Of a DNA stretch of 5,439 nt, positions 1 to 5,439 are shown piece by piece. The position numbers and the translations under genes are program-made. How positions within the stretch are numbered: the stretch's first letter is position 1; every line of letters starts with the position of its first letter. The notes below the pieces were generated by a model. It worked only from the letters and a program-made list of their open reading frames with translations. It did no database searches and was not told the DNA's origin. This stretch comes from Cloacimonetes bacterium UBA5553 (GTDB taxonomy: Bacteria > Cloacimonadota > Cloacimonadia > Cloacimonadales > Cloacimonadaceae): the NCBI GenBank assembly GCA_002425825.1, contig DIMZ01000106.1, positions 219 through 5,657 on the forward strand, written 5' to 3'.

Positions 1-86
1 GCTGCTATCCTGTATTCGACGCAAGGTTCAAGGCTGCATCAGCACTTGACAAATTCACGGTCTCGATTATCTTGTCCTCGCAATAA
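1..86 (+). CDS. Possible C-terminal end of an upstream gene, unknown product (partial)
   Basis: The frame beginning at base 3 is open from the window edge to a TAA at 84-86. It would give about 27 residues ending in DKFTVSIILSSQ. The composition (alternating hydrophobic residues, a basic/acidic mix, no rare-residue clusters) is protein-like, but the stretch is too short to identify. If real, it ends 56 bases before the large secreted-protein gene with no terminator between them, so the two could be co-transcribed. Frame 1 is also open here, to base 156, but it gives an Arg/Ser/His/Cys-rich string that runs over the next gene's start. No function can be assigned. Confidence 0.35.
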   Translation, partial: CYPVFDARFKAASALDKFTVSIILSSQ

Positions 87-133
87 ACATTTTCATCTTT
101 ATGGAATTATTTTAATCGATCTGAAAAGCGCAT

Positions 134-138
134 GGAGG
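134..138 (+). promoter_or_regulatory. Shine-Dalgarno site for the secreted protein gene
   Basis: GGAGG lies 4 bases before the ATG at 143, inside the purine run GGAGGAAAG. This is a strong match to the anti-SD sequence and fixes the start. The initiator is followed at once by a basic n-region and a hydrophobic core, as expected of an exported protein. An ATG at 132 is in another frame and overlaps the SD itself. Confidence 0.8.
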
Positions 139-142
139 AAAG

Positions 143-2302
143 ATGTCCTTTTTTAAGAAATGCAGTACAAGCCCTTTGCGCCCTAAACTTTTAGCTTTTG
201 GGCTGTACCTAGTTATGCTTGCACTCACTATGCCATTACTGGCTGCTAATGCCGGTGACTACCAAACCAAATGGGGCGGTACTTGGGACACCCTTAGCCT
301 GTGGCAAACCTATAATGGAAGCACATGGGTTGATGCTACAAGTCTTCCCAGCAGTCCATTTTCCAAAACTATCTATGTGAAGCATTACATCAGCCTAAAT
401 ACTCCCTTCAAGCTTATTGGAAATGCCTCTATGGTGGTTAGCAATCAAATGCAATTCCATCCCGGCTGCACCTTTGAGGTTGGCAGCGATGCCGAGATCA
501 GCTTTAAGGAACTGCGGGTAACCAATGGCAGCGTGCTGATTAATAATGGTACACTTAGAACATTGGCAATCAACTCCAATATTACTATCGAAGCTGGTGG
601 TGAATTGATTAATAACTCACTAATCGATACAAACAGATTTGCACGCTTCAATTTTAACTTGCTGTCCGCTGGCACACTCAGCATTGGAGACCATGGCACC
701 ATTAGCGGTAACGGAAACTTTAGCGTGAGTCATAATGCCAATATAAACATAGCCCATCCAGAAGGCTTTGATGGAGCCATAAATGTAAGCGGTAACAAAG
801 TATATGATAGAGCCAATATTGTGTTTAATGGCACTAGATCCCAAAAAACAGGCACCACTATGCCTGCCAACGTGCTAAATATTAGCGTAGAGAATCCTGC
901 CGGATTACAGCTTTCAAAATCTGTGAGCGTGGTTAATGAATTCATTATACATACAGGAAGCTCAGTGGATTTAGGACTGAATATCATTAATAAAGCGTGG
1001 TATGGCGTAGGAACATTTGTGCTTAGCCCCGGTGCTACTGTAGTTACGGCTCACCCACAAGGCATATCCTCAACAGATAATGTAGGCAGTGTACTGGTAA
1101 CCTATCGGGTTTATGACAGCGCTGCTAACTATAGCTTTAATGGCACATCAGTTCAGCAAACCGGCAATTTTGTAACCACACCTGACGACGACCCGGATGA
1201 TGGTTTGGTACCGGTTGCCAATCTGATTATCTCAAATCCCAATAACGTTACCATAACCAATCCCATGATGGTAAGCAATAACATCCTTGTATTGGAAGGG
1301 AACGCCGAAGGCTTGGTGAAAATTGAGGGCGAAAGCTCTATAATCGACGGCCTCTTTAGCCATAATTATTATCATTCATTTGCCCCCAATGGCGTGTTGA
1401 TTCGTAATTACATCCCCCAAGGTGATACCTATGCCAATAAACCCAATGCCATATCCAGACGCTGGAATATCTGCGGAAACTTCACAGGCACCAAAGAGAT
1501 TACCTTCTATTGGGAACCAGAAGAAGATAACGGCATAAACTGGAACCTGATAACACCGGTTATAAAACAAGGTGGCAACACCTTGATAGCTGAGGCTTGG
1601 GACACTACATCTGTCCCGCGCTGGGTTAAAACCACCATCAACGCACTGGGTGACAGAAGCTCTTTCTACATTCTTGGTTCTAGCGATGAAACTCTACCGG
1701 TGGTGCTGTCTGCCTTCAATGCCATTATTACTCATAACAACGGTGTCCGTCTGCAATGGACAACCCAAAGCGAATCCGGTATCAATGGCTATTATGTTTG
1801 GCGCGCTGCTACCAACAACGTAAATAACGCCTCTATTATCAGCCTGCTGATAGCCCCTACGAATTCCTCAAACTTAGCAACTTACGTTTATACCGACAAT
1901 GAAGTAGCTGTTGGTAGCGAGTATTGGTATTGGCTGGAAAGCGTGGAATATAGCGGTGTTTCGAGCTTGTTTGGACCTATACAGATAAAGCTGGAAAGCG
2001 GCAATGTGAGCCCGAATATCCCCTTGGTTACCGCCTTGTTGGCACCATACCCAAATCCCTTCAATCCCTCGGTAAATATCTCCTTCAGCCTGGCAAAAGA
2101 AGCTAAGGCGCAAGTAAACATTTATAACCACAGGGGACAATTGGTGCGCAACCTGTATTCTGGAAACAGCAAGGCAGGAAGACAGAATCTGGTTTGGAAC
2201 GGAATTGATAATAATGGTCAGCCATGCAGTAGCGGTACTTATCTAATCATTATGGAAAGCAGCGGTGAACGCTATGTGCAGAAGGCATCTTTGGTTAAAT
2301 AG
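143..2302 (+). CDS. Large secreted beta-rich protein with C-terminal FlgD/T9SS-like sorting domain
   Basis: This 719-residue protein is probably exported and surface-attached or released. Residues 1-15 are basic, 16-35 hydrophobic, and an A-N-A site predicts signal peptidase I cleavage after residue 37. Residues about 75-190 are Asn/Gly/Ser/Ile-rich with short alternating strands, suggesting a beta-helix or stacked-strand stalk. Residues 188-278 and 287-386 are two diverged copies of one module, sharing AHPxG, YDxxAN, FNGT, QxTG and a closing I-x-NP element. Residues about 433-512 look like a beta-sandwich built around SRRWNI. Residues 518-617 resemble an Fn3-like domain (LPVVLSAF, LQWTTQSESGINGYYVWR, YWYWLES). 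Residues 635-719 begin YPNPFNPS and continue with the NIYNHRGQLVRNL and SGTYLIIM elements of FlgD-Ig/type IX sorting-like tails. No catalytic motif was seen, so an adhesin or matrix role is inference. The gene stands alone, followed by its own terminator, and ends in TAG. Confidence 0.88.
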   Translation: MSFFKKCSTSPLRPKLLAFGLYLVMLALTMPLLAANAGDYQTKWGGTWDTLSLWQTYNGSTWVDATSLPSSPFSKTIYVKHYISLNTPFKLIGNASMVVSNQMQFHPGCTFEVGSDAEISFKELRVTNGSVLINNGTLRTLAINSNITIEAGGELINNSLIDTNRFARFNFNLLSAGTLSIGDHGTISGNGNFSVSHNANINIAHPEGFDGAINVSGNKVYDRANIVFNGTRSQKTGTTMPANVLNISVENPAGLQLSKSVSVVNEFIIHTGSSVDLGLNIINKAWYGVGTFVLSPGATVVTAHPQGISSTDNVGSVLVTYRVYDSAANYSFNGTSVQQTGNFVTTPDDDPDDGLVPVANLIISNPNNVTITNPMMVSNNILVLEGNAEGLVKIEGESSIIDGLFSHNYYHSFAPNGVLIRNYIPQGDTYANKPNAISRRWNICGNFTGTKEITFYWEPEEDNGINWNLITPVIKQGGNTLIAEAWDTTSVPRWVKTTINALGDRSSFYILGSSDETLPVVLSAFNAIITHNNGVRLQWTTQSESGINGYYVWRAATNNVNNASIISLLIAPTNSSNLATYVYTDNEVAVGSEYWYWLESVEYSGVSSLFGPIQIKLESGNVSPNIPLVTALLAPYPNPFNPSVNISFSLAKEAKAQVNIYNHRGQLVRNLYSGNSKAGRQNLVWNGIDNNGQPCSSGTYLIIMESSGERYVQKASLVK
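704..1300 (+). repeat. Two tandem diverged protein repeats of about 99 residues in the secreted protein
   Basis: Residues 188-278 and 287-386 align at a 99-residue offset in the AHP segment: SGNGNFSVS / GVGTFVLS, AHPEG (204-208) / AHPQG (303-307), YDRANIVFNGT / YDSAANYSFNGT, QKTG / QQTG, and ANVLNISVENP / ANLIISNP, each closing with a V-x-N strand. Copy 2 carries an extra acidic loop, TPDDDPDDG (residues 346-354). The match is at protein level only; the DNA copies are well diverged, so this is old duplication. Modules of this kind are common in multi-repeat extracellular proteins of FCB bacteria. Confidence 0.7.
2039..2299 (+). other. C-terminal FlgD-Ig / type IX sorting-like domain of the secreted protein
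   Basis: Residues 633-719 start with the APYPNPFNPS signature and contain strands ISFSL, AQVNIYNHRGQLVRNL and LVWNGIDNNGQPCSSGTY before a final KASLVK. In Bacteroidota and related phyla, domains of this kind serve as C-terminal signals for type IX secretion and are removed on export. In Cloacimonadota-like lineages the same sequence family occurs, but use of a type IX machine there is not shown by this window. Confidence 0.75.
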
Positions 2303-2323
2303 ATAAAAGCCTTTATAGAACTT

Positions 2324-2352
2324 AGCCGGTGCATGTGTGCCGGCTTTTTTTT
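2324..2352 (+). terminator. Rho-independent terminator of the secreted protein gene
   Basis: AGCCGG (2324-2329) pairs with CCGGCT (2340-2345). G-T, C-G and further pairs extend this to a stem of about 9 bp (2324-2332 with 2337-2345) and a 4-base loop. Eight T residues (2345-2352) follow. It lies 21 bases past the TAG stop. The lack of an A-run before the stem makes it mainly a plus-strand terminator. Confidence 0.9.
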
Positions 2353-2390
2353 GTGCGCTGATTTTGTGCTGTATAACATTGGACATAAAG

Positions 2391-2421
2391 AAGCCCGGAT
2401 GTTGCTTGCATCCGGGCTTTT
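2391..2421 (-). terminator. Terminator hairpin of the groES-trxA unit, possibly bidirectional
   Basis: A perfect 11-bp GC-rich stem (2391-2401 pairs with 2409-2419) has a 7-base loop (2402-2408). On the minus strand it starts 26 bases past the trxA stop and is followed by an interrupted T-tract (CTTCTTTAT). On the plus strand it is followed by TTTT, so it may also back up the first terminator at this convergent junction. The stem is stronger than the U-tracts on either side. Confidence 0.8.
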
Positions 2422-2445
2422 GATATCTGTAATATTAGCTGGTGT

Positions 2446-2766
2446 TTAGATGTGCTTATTCAGCTTGTCGATTATCTTCTCTTTCTGAACCAGCCCCACC
2501 AACTGCTCACTAACGTTCCCCTTATCGAAGATAAGCAGGGTCGGGATAGACATGATGGAATATTTGCCTGCAATCTCAGGGGATTCATCGATGTTCAGCT
2601 TAACAATTTTTACCTTGCCATCCAACTCGGCGGCAAGTTTGTCGATGGTAGGAGTAAGGGCTTTGCATGGACCGCACCAGGGAGCCCAAAAGTCCACAAG
2701 AACGGGTAGTTCGGACTGTAGTACTTCGGCTTCGAAGCTGCTGCTGTTTACTTCTTTGGTTGCCAT
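2446..2766 (-). CDS. trxA: Thioredoxin
   Basis: This 106-residue protein has the full-length single thioredoxin fold. It is a cytoplasmic disulfide reductase that normally receives electrons from thioredoxin reductase and passes them to enzymes such as ribonucleotide reductase or peroxiredoxins. The active site WCGPC is at residues 30-34 (Cys31, Cys34) within VDFWAPWCGPCK. The buried Asp25, Lys56 and cis-proline Pro75 (SIMSIPT) match the classical positions, as does Gly91 near the C terminus. There is no signal peptide. The ATG is 4 bases past the groES stop, and a weak AGAG (2774-2777) inside the groES end sits 7 bases upstream, so translation is probably coupled to groES. With the CIRCE-like operator ahead of groES, it is probably part of a heat-shock transcript. 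No reductase gene is nearby. Identification is firm. Confidence 0.97.
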   Translation of the reverse strand: MATKEVNSSSFEAEVLQSELPVLVDFWAPWCGPCKALTPTIDKLAAELDGKVKIVKLNIDESPEIAGKYSIMSIPTLLIFDKGNVSEQLVGLVQKEKIIDKLNKHI

Positions 2767-2770
2767 AATC

Positions 2771-3043
2771 TTACTCTACTATTGCCAGGATGTCGCTCTT
2801 GGAAAGTATAAGTAGCTTTTCTCCATCAAGTTCGATCTCAGTTCCGGAATACTTGCCGTAGAGAACCTTGTCCCCTACTTTCACTATCTTTTGAAGCTCT
2901 TCATCGGTACCCACGGCAATAATCTCTGCCATCTGGGGCTTTTCTTTTGCTGTATCGGGAATAATAATACCACCGATTGTTTTCTCTTGTGCGGCGTTGT
3001 GGAGTTTAACCACTACGCGGTCTTCAATGGGTCTTAGTTTCAT
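2771..3043 (-). CDS. groES: Co-chaperonin GroES (Cpn10)
   Basis: This 90-residue protein is the heptameric lid that caps GroEL during ATP-driven folding of cytoplasmic proteins. The whole family pattern is present: [13 protein letters not shown] at the N terminus; a mobile loop at about residues 16-32 ending [12 protein letters not shown], whose hydrophobic I26-I27-I28 matches the GroEL-binding tripeptide; then [14 protein letters not shown] (54-67) and a C-terminal [13 protein letters not shown]. An in-frame ATG at 3055 would add four residues, but its GAGGT is the ribosome binding site of the ATG at 3043, which is the family's usual start. groEL is not adjacent; the next gene is trxA, 4 bases on. 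A CIRCE-like operator and promoter lie in the 94-base gap upstream. The length is slightly under the usual 94-97 residues, with nothing missing. Confidence 0.97.
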   Translation of the reverse strand: MKLRPIEDRVVVKLHNAAQEKTIGGIIIPDTAKEKPQMAEIIAVGTDEELQKIVKVGDKVLYGKYSGTEIELDGEKLLILSKSDILAIVE

Positions 3044-3047
3044 TGTA

Positions 3048-3053
3048 ACCTCC
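3048..3053 (-). promoter_or_regulatory. Shine-Dalgarno site that decides the groES start
   Basis: On the minus strand GGAGGT is followed by TACA and then ATG (3043-3041). Because this strong site overlaps the alternative in-frame ATG at 3055-3053, that ATG cannot be the main start. Confidence 0.85.
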
Positions 3054-3082
3054 ATAAATTATCTTTGAAATCTGCTAGTTAT

Positions 3083-3111
3083 ATGATAAGCGGCTTGCGC
3101 TTCGTTAGCAA
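3083..3111 (-). promoter_or_regulatory. Candidate sigma-70-type promoter of groES-trxA
   Basis: On the minus strand TTGCTA (3111-3106, 4 of 6 to consensus) is separated by exactly 17 bases from TATCAT (3088-3083, 5 of 6). The -35 hexamer lies within one arm of the CIRCE-like element, an arrangement that would let HrcA block RNA polymerase. An overlapping TATAAC (3083-3078) is an alternative -10. The 17-base spacer contains a short AAGCG/CGCTT palindrome (3088-3092 and 3098-3102). Prediction only. Confidence 0.5.
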
Positions 3112-3131
3112 ACACAATTTGAGACTGCTAA
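3105..3131. promoter_or_regulatory. CIRCE-like HrcA operator
   Basis: The element is TTAGCAAAC, then 9 bases, then GACTGCTAA: exactly the 9-9-9 layout of CIRCE (TTAGCACTC-N9-GAGTGCTAA). On the plus strand 7 of 9 left-arm and 8 of 9 right-arm bases match, 15 of 18 in all, with the outer TTAGCA/TGCTAA perfectly palindromic. CIRCE is the DNA site of HrcA, the repressor of groE and dnaK operons. Its place directly upstream of groES, overlapping a candidate promoter, is the expected context. The inner arm bases are degenerate, so affinity is uncertain. Confidence 0.8.
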
Positions 3132-3137
3132 TTTCTG

Positions 3138-3797
3138 TCAAGCAAAATCAAGCGGTTTGTGCCTGGCTTTACCGGAACTAACCAGCTCGTATAGCAGATA
3201 GCCATTTAGCATATACAGCACTTTGTCAAATTCCTTCTCACCGGGGATGATGAGATCAGCATTCTTCTTGGTTGGCTCTATAAAGGCATCGTGAGATGGT
3301 TTCACTGTTTGCAGATACTGATCAAGCACGCTTTCCACCGATCTGCCTCTGTCTATGATATCACGCTGCATACGGCGTGCCAAACGTAGGTCGGAATCTG
3401 TGTCCACAAATATCTTAAGGTCGGACAGTGCCAACAGCTCAGGGTAATATAGGGCAAAGATACCCTCCAGGATTATTACATCGGCAAAGGCAACACATGT
3501 TGTCCCCTCAGCCCGCTGGTGAGTTTTAAAATCGTAGTCCGGCACATCAACCGCCTCTCCGGCAAGCATCTTGTGCAGATCAGCCAGCAAGTATGGCGTG
3601 TCTATGGAATCGGGATGATCGAAGTTTACTTTTGCCCTCTCAGCTTCCTGCAGATGGGCAAGATCACGATAGTAATTATCGTGCGAGATAATAACAGTTT
3701 TAAGGTCATTCAGGCGCATACCGATGGCACGGGCAATGGTTGTTTTACCCGAGCAGGTTCCGCCTCCTATCAACACCAGACGAACGTTATTGGTCAT
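3138..3797 (-). CDS. udk: Uridine kinase (uridine/cytidine kinase)
   Basis: This 219-residue cytoplasmic enzyme of pyrimidine salvage phosphorylates uridine or cytidine to UMP or CMP using ATP or GTP. The P-loop GGGTCSGKT is at residues 11-19. SHDNYYRD (38-45) holds Asp40, matching the catalytic Asp of the family. VNFDHPDSID (57-66) and VPDYDFKTHQR (85-95) supply nucleoside-contact positions Tyr88 and His93. VIILEG (107-112) is the Walker B strand, followed by IFVDT (129-133), the RRMQRDIIDRGR lid (141-152) and FIEPTKKNADLIIP. Length and motif order agree with E. coli Udk. The ATG at 3797 is chosen; a TTG at 3806 in frame would add three residues and overlaps the GGAG that serves as the SD. 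The start overlaps the end of the upstream glycosyltransferase-like gene by 11 bases, implying coupled translation. The stop is TGA at 3138-3140. Confidence 0.95.
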   Translation of the reverse strand: MTNNVRLVLIGGGTCSGKTTIARAIGMRLNDLKTVIISHDNYYRDLAHLQEAERAKVNFDHPDSIDTPYLLADLHKMLAGEAVDVPDYDFKTHQRAEGTTCVAFADVIILEGIFALYYPELLALSDLKIFVDTDSDLRLARRMQRDIIDRGRSVESVLDQYLQTVKPSHDAFIEPTKKNADLIIPGEKEFDKVLYMLNGYLLYELVSSGKARHKPLDFA

Positions 3798-5028
3798 AAT
3801 CTCCAATCCAAGATCTTAGTTTATTTATAATAGCCTTGTTTATTCCTGATTCCAGGAAGTTCTCCAGATAGTACTGCCTGAAGCTATTGGCTAATGCGTC
3901 TGCTTCTTTGGGATGTTGCAGCAATCTTAGCACATGCTTCGACAATTCATCTGCGCTGTCTCCGGCAACATAGCTGCCCTCGGGTAACTTCCAGGATCCA
4001 ACCGCCTTGGGTGTACAAACAAGAGCCTTTCCAGCGGCAGCGCATTGCGTAATCCTATCCTCTGTATCAGTGTGCACAAGTGGCAGCAGCACCAATAGAG
4101 CATTCTTCAGCAGTTCCTGAAAGGTGTAGCTATGCTTGGGTTCGTCTTCGCCAATCAGGGGGTCTGTATTATAGTGCAATATTCTTCCCCCGCAGTATTC
4201 GGCAAGCATGCCGCTTCCACACAGGATTAGCTTTATATCTTTCTCTATCAGTTTTTTTGAGATGCGAGGATAAACCTCGGAAACCAGCGTCCTGGCTGCT
4301 TCCCTGTTGCTCTCGCTTTCCAGCAGCCCGCCAAACAGGATATATTTGCCGTCTATCTCGTTAGACGATTGATCACTATCTGCTTGCTCCACGGGTAACT
4401 GAAACAGGTAACATGCATCTTCGTTTAGCTTTAATGCCTGCATTATCTGTCTCGCATCCTCGGGATTGTGGAAGAAATAGTTCACATCTCGCTTCAGCAG
4501 CAGTTTATCCCAAACATATTGCTTGGTGTATGCCCAAAGGTTGCTAACCGATTCCAGCTTCTTATTTGCTTTCCATCTGGCTTCCAACCTGGGCAAAGCA
4601 TAGCCTTCCACGTCTATCACAATCTTACACCTGGGCAGCACCCTGCGGGCTATACGCACAAGCGGCAAACAGCTCAAGCCGGCAAATACAATCATCTCAA
4701 AACGCTTGCTGTCCAGCATATTGGCAAAGCGTTCTCCCTGCCCTTCGGCAAGAATATGGTAGCTTTCGGGATACATGTCGCTACCCGCTTCCAAACTTAG
4801 TGAATATAGCTTATCATAACCTTTGTGAACGCTAACTGGATGGTTTATATACGACGAGTTCTTCAGCAGCAGTAAATCAGCATCAAAGTGTGTGTATAGC
4901 AATTCCCAAAGATAACGTGACCGTTTGGCTCGTAAACCATCAGCTTCTGCAAAAGGCTCATCAACAAACAATATCTTGCGCAATACATCGGAGGAGGGTA
5001 TTAACGTAGTTTCAGTAGTATCGGTCAT
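3787..5028 (-). CDS. Glycosyltransferase-like GT-B protein (family 4-like)
   Basis: This 413-residue soluble protein appears to be a two-domain GT-B glycosyltransferase. The N-terminal half (to about residue 215) has Rossmann-like strands RKILFVDE (17-24), FEMIVFAGLS (110-119) and CKIVIDVEG (134-142). The C-terminal half has GKYILFGGLLESESNREAARTL spread over residues 227-248, then DIKLILCGSG (264-273), ALLVLLPLVHTDTEDR (310-325) and AAGKALVCTPKAVGS (331-345). This order matches the C-terminal domain of family 4-type enzymes. Where such enzymes usually read EAMAAGKPVV, this one has QCAAAGKALV, with Gln328 in place of the donor-binding Glu. Substrate and product are unknown. The ATG at 5028 is chosen: it lies 7 bases past the receiver-gene stop and has GTGAG (5035-5039) 6 bases upstream. 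In-frame ATGs at 5049 and 5067 overlap the upstream gene and lack an SD. It overlaps udk at its 3' end. Confidence 0.72.
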   Translation of the reverse strand: MTDTTETTLIPSSDVLRKILFVDEPFAEADGLRAKRSRYLWELLYTHFDADLLLLKNSSYINHPVSVHKGYDKLYSLSLEAGSDMYPESYHILAEGQGERFANMLDSKRFEMIVFAGLSCLPLVRIARRVLPRCKIVIDVEGYALPRLEARWKANKKLESVSNLWAYTKQYVWDKLLLKRDVNYFFHNPEDARQIMQALKLNEDACYLFQLPVEQADSDQSSNEIDGKYILFGGLLESESNREAARTLVSEVYPRISKKLIEKDIKLILCGSGMLAEYCGGRILHYNTDPLIGEDEPKHSYTFQELLKNALLVLLPLVHTDTEDRITQCAAAGKALVCTPKAVGSWKLPEGSYVAGDSADELSKHVLRLLQHPKEADALANSFRQYYLENFLESGINKAIINKLRSWIGDYDQ

Positions 5029-5035
5029 AGCAAAC

Positions 5036-5439
5036 TCACTTTGGCGCATATTTACTAAGTATGCCATACAGCATGTTCATATCTATAGGCTTGGCGATGT
5101 AATCATCCATTCCATTCTCCAAGAAGCGTTCTCTATCCCCCACCAATGCTGCAGCGGTGAAGGCTATCACCGGTGTGTGCCTGGCTGTGTTTTGCTCACG
5201 TTGTCTTAGCATGCTTGTTGCAGTTAGCCCATCCATAACCGGCATTTGAATATCCATAAGGATGGCATCAAAGGCGTGCTTGGCGCATAGTTCCAGGGCT
5301 TCCTGACCATTTGCCGCCACGCTAACCTTAATCCCCCAACCTTCCAGCTGACGCTTGGTTACTACTTGGTTAACCGGCTCGTCTTCCACCAGCAATACCT
5401 TCATGCCAGGCAGTTGCTGCAGAAGTATCTCGGGATGGC
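5036..5439 (-). CDS. Receiver domain at the C terminus of a probable hybrid sensor kinase (partial)
   Basis: A complete response-regulator receiver domain of about 122 residues ends the protein. Counting from the Met at 5404, it has acidic residues Glu7-Asp8, phosphoacceptor Asp51 in AILMDIQMPVMDG, Thr83 in VIAFTAAA and Lys105 in DDYIAKP. The reading frame stays open upstream of that Met to the window edge, adding HPEILLQQLPG, and no SD precedes the Met. It is therefore probably an internal residue and the gene starts outside the window. The VEDEPVNQ opening and the lack of any output domain after the receiver are typical of hybrid histidine kinases, where this domain relays phosphate to a partner. 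A stand-alone CheY-like regulator is the alternative. The stop (TGA) is 7 bases before the glycosyltransferase-like gene, so the two are likely in one transcript. Confidence 0.85.
   Translation of the reverse strand, partial: HPEILLQQLPGMKVLLVEDEPVNQVVTKRQLEGWGIKVSVAANGQEALELCAKHAFDAILMDIQMPVMDGLTATSMLRQREQNTARHTPVIAFTAAALVGDRERFLENGMDDYIAKPIDMNMLYGILSKYAPK

Noticed and set aside
46..73. TTGACA (46-51) with TATCTT (68-73) as a promoter for the secreted protein
   Set aside because: The -35 is perfect, but the -10 matches only 4 of 6 with a 16-base spacer, and the site lies inside the possible upstream coding tail. An AT-rich TTTAAT at 111-116 is another -10 candidate without a matching -35. 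The promoter cannot be placed.
1..156. Open plus-strand frame 1 running from the edge to TAA at 154-156
   Set aside because: The translation is Arg/Ser/His/Cys-rich with no protein-like pattern, and it would run through the SD and start of the secreted protein. The frame-3 tail ending at 86 is more plausible.
445..987. Minus-strand open frames within the secreted protein gene
   Set aside because: They show hydrophobic low-complexity translations that mirror the Asn/Ile/Ser-rich coding strand, with no RBS or family resemblance.
2452..2815. Plus-strand open frames opposite trxA and groES
   Set aside because: They are antisense shadows of two firmly identified genes and lack RBSs and recognisable domains.
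3136..3141. TTGACA on the minus strand across the udk stop codon as the groES -35
   Set aside because: No acceptable -10 is found 15-19 bases downstream (ATTGTG at 17). TTGCTA-17-TATCAT is the better pair.
4250..4256. Run of seven A on the minus strand inside the glycosyltransferase-like gene as a frameshift site
   Set aside because: The frame continues cleanly through Lys-Lys with family-like sequence on both sides, and no downstream stimulatory structure was seen.
5029..5067. Earlier ATGs at 5067 and 5049 as the glycosyltransferase-like start
   Set aside because: Both overlap the receiver coding region, have no SD, and add residues outside the recognisable domain. The ATG at 5028 has an SD-like GTGAG at proper spacing.
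1..5439. CRISPR array, tRNA or rRNA gene, insertion sequence, phage or defence system
   Set aside because: No direct-repeat array, cloverleaf, transposase motif, terminal inverted repeats or target duplication was found. Apart from the possible fragment at the left edge, every substantial stretch is accounted for by ordinary genes or short regulated gaps.

Overview
The window most likely comes from an uncultured bacterium of the FCB superphylum, with Cloacimonadota (Cloacimonas-like) as best guess. The main evidence is a large secreted protein ending in a YPNPFNP-type tail with a FlgD/type IX-sorting-like fold, preceded by an 'LPVVLSAFNA' Fn3-like module. That architecture is common in Cloacimonadota, Ignavibacteria, Fidelibacterota and relatives. 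The DNA has moderate GC content, strong GGAGG ribosome binding sites at some starts and standard intrinsic terminators. The phylum call is inference.

Layout. Bases 1-86 may hold the last codons of an upstream plus-strand gene. Bases 143-2302 (+) encode a 719-residue exported beta-rich surface protein with two diverged repeats of about 99 residues. A plus-strand terminator follows at 2324-2352. The convergent gap also holds a second hairpin (2391-2421) that closes the minus-strand set.

On the minus strand, read right to left, are: the C-terminal receiver domain of a protein that continues past the right edge (probably a hybrid sensor kinase); a GT-B glycosyltransferase-like protein; uridine kinase (udk); then, after a 94-base gap, groES and trxA. 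The first three genes are tightly spaced (7-base gap, then 11-base overlap) and look co-transcribed. groES and trxA are 4 bases apart and form a second unit.

The most informative regulatory signal is in the udk-groES gap. A 27-bp inverted repeat with exact 9-9-9 geometry matches the CIRCE operator of the HrcA heat-shock repressor at 15 of 18 arm positions. It overlaps the -35 of a plausible groES promoter. This predicts a heat-shock bicistron of co-chaperonin plus thioredoxin in which groEL is not the next gene. No previously undescribed defence, mobile or RNA system is visible; most of the window is ordinary chromosomal sequence.
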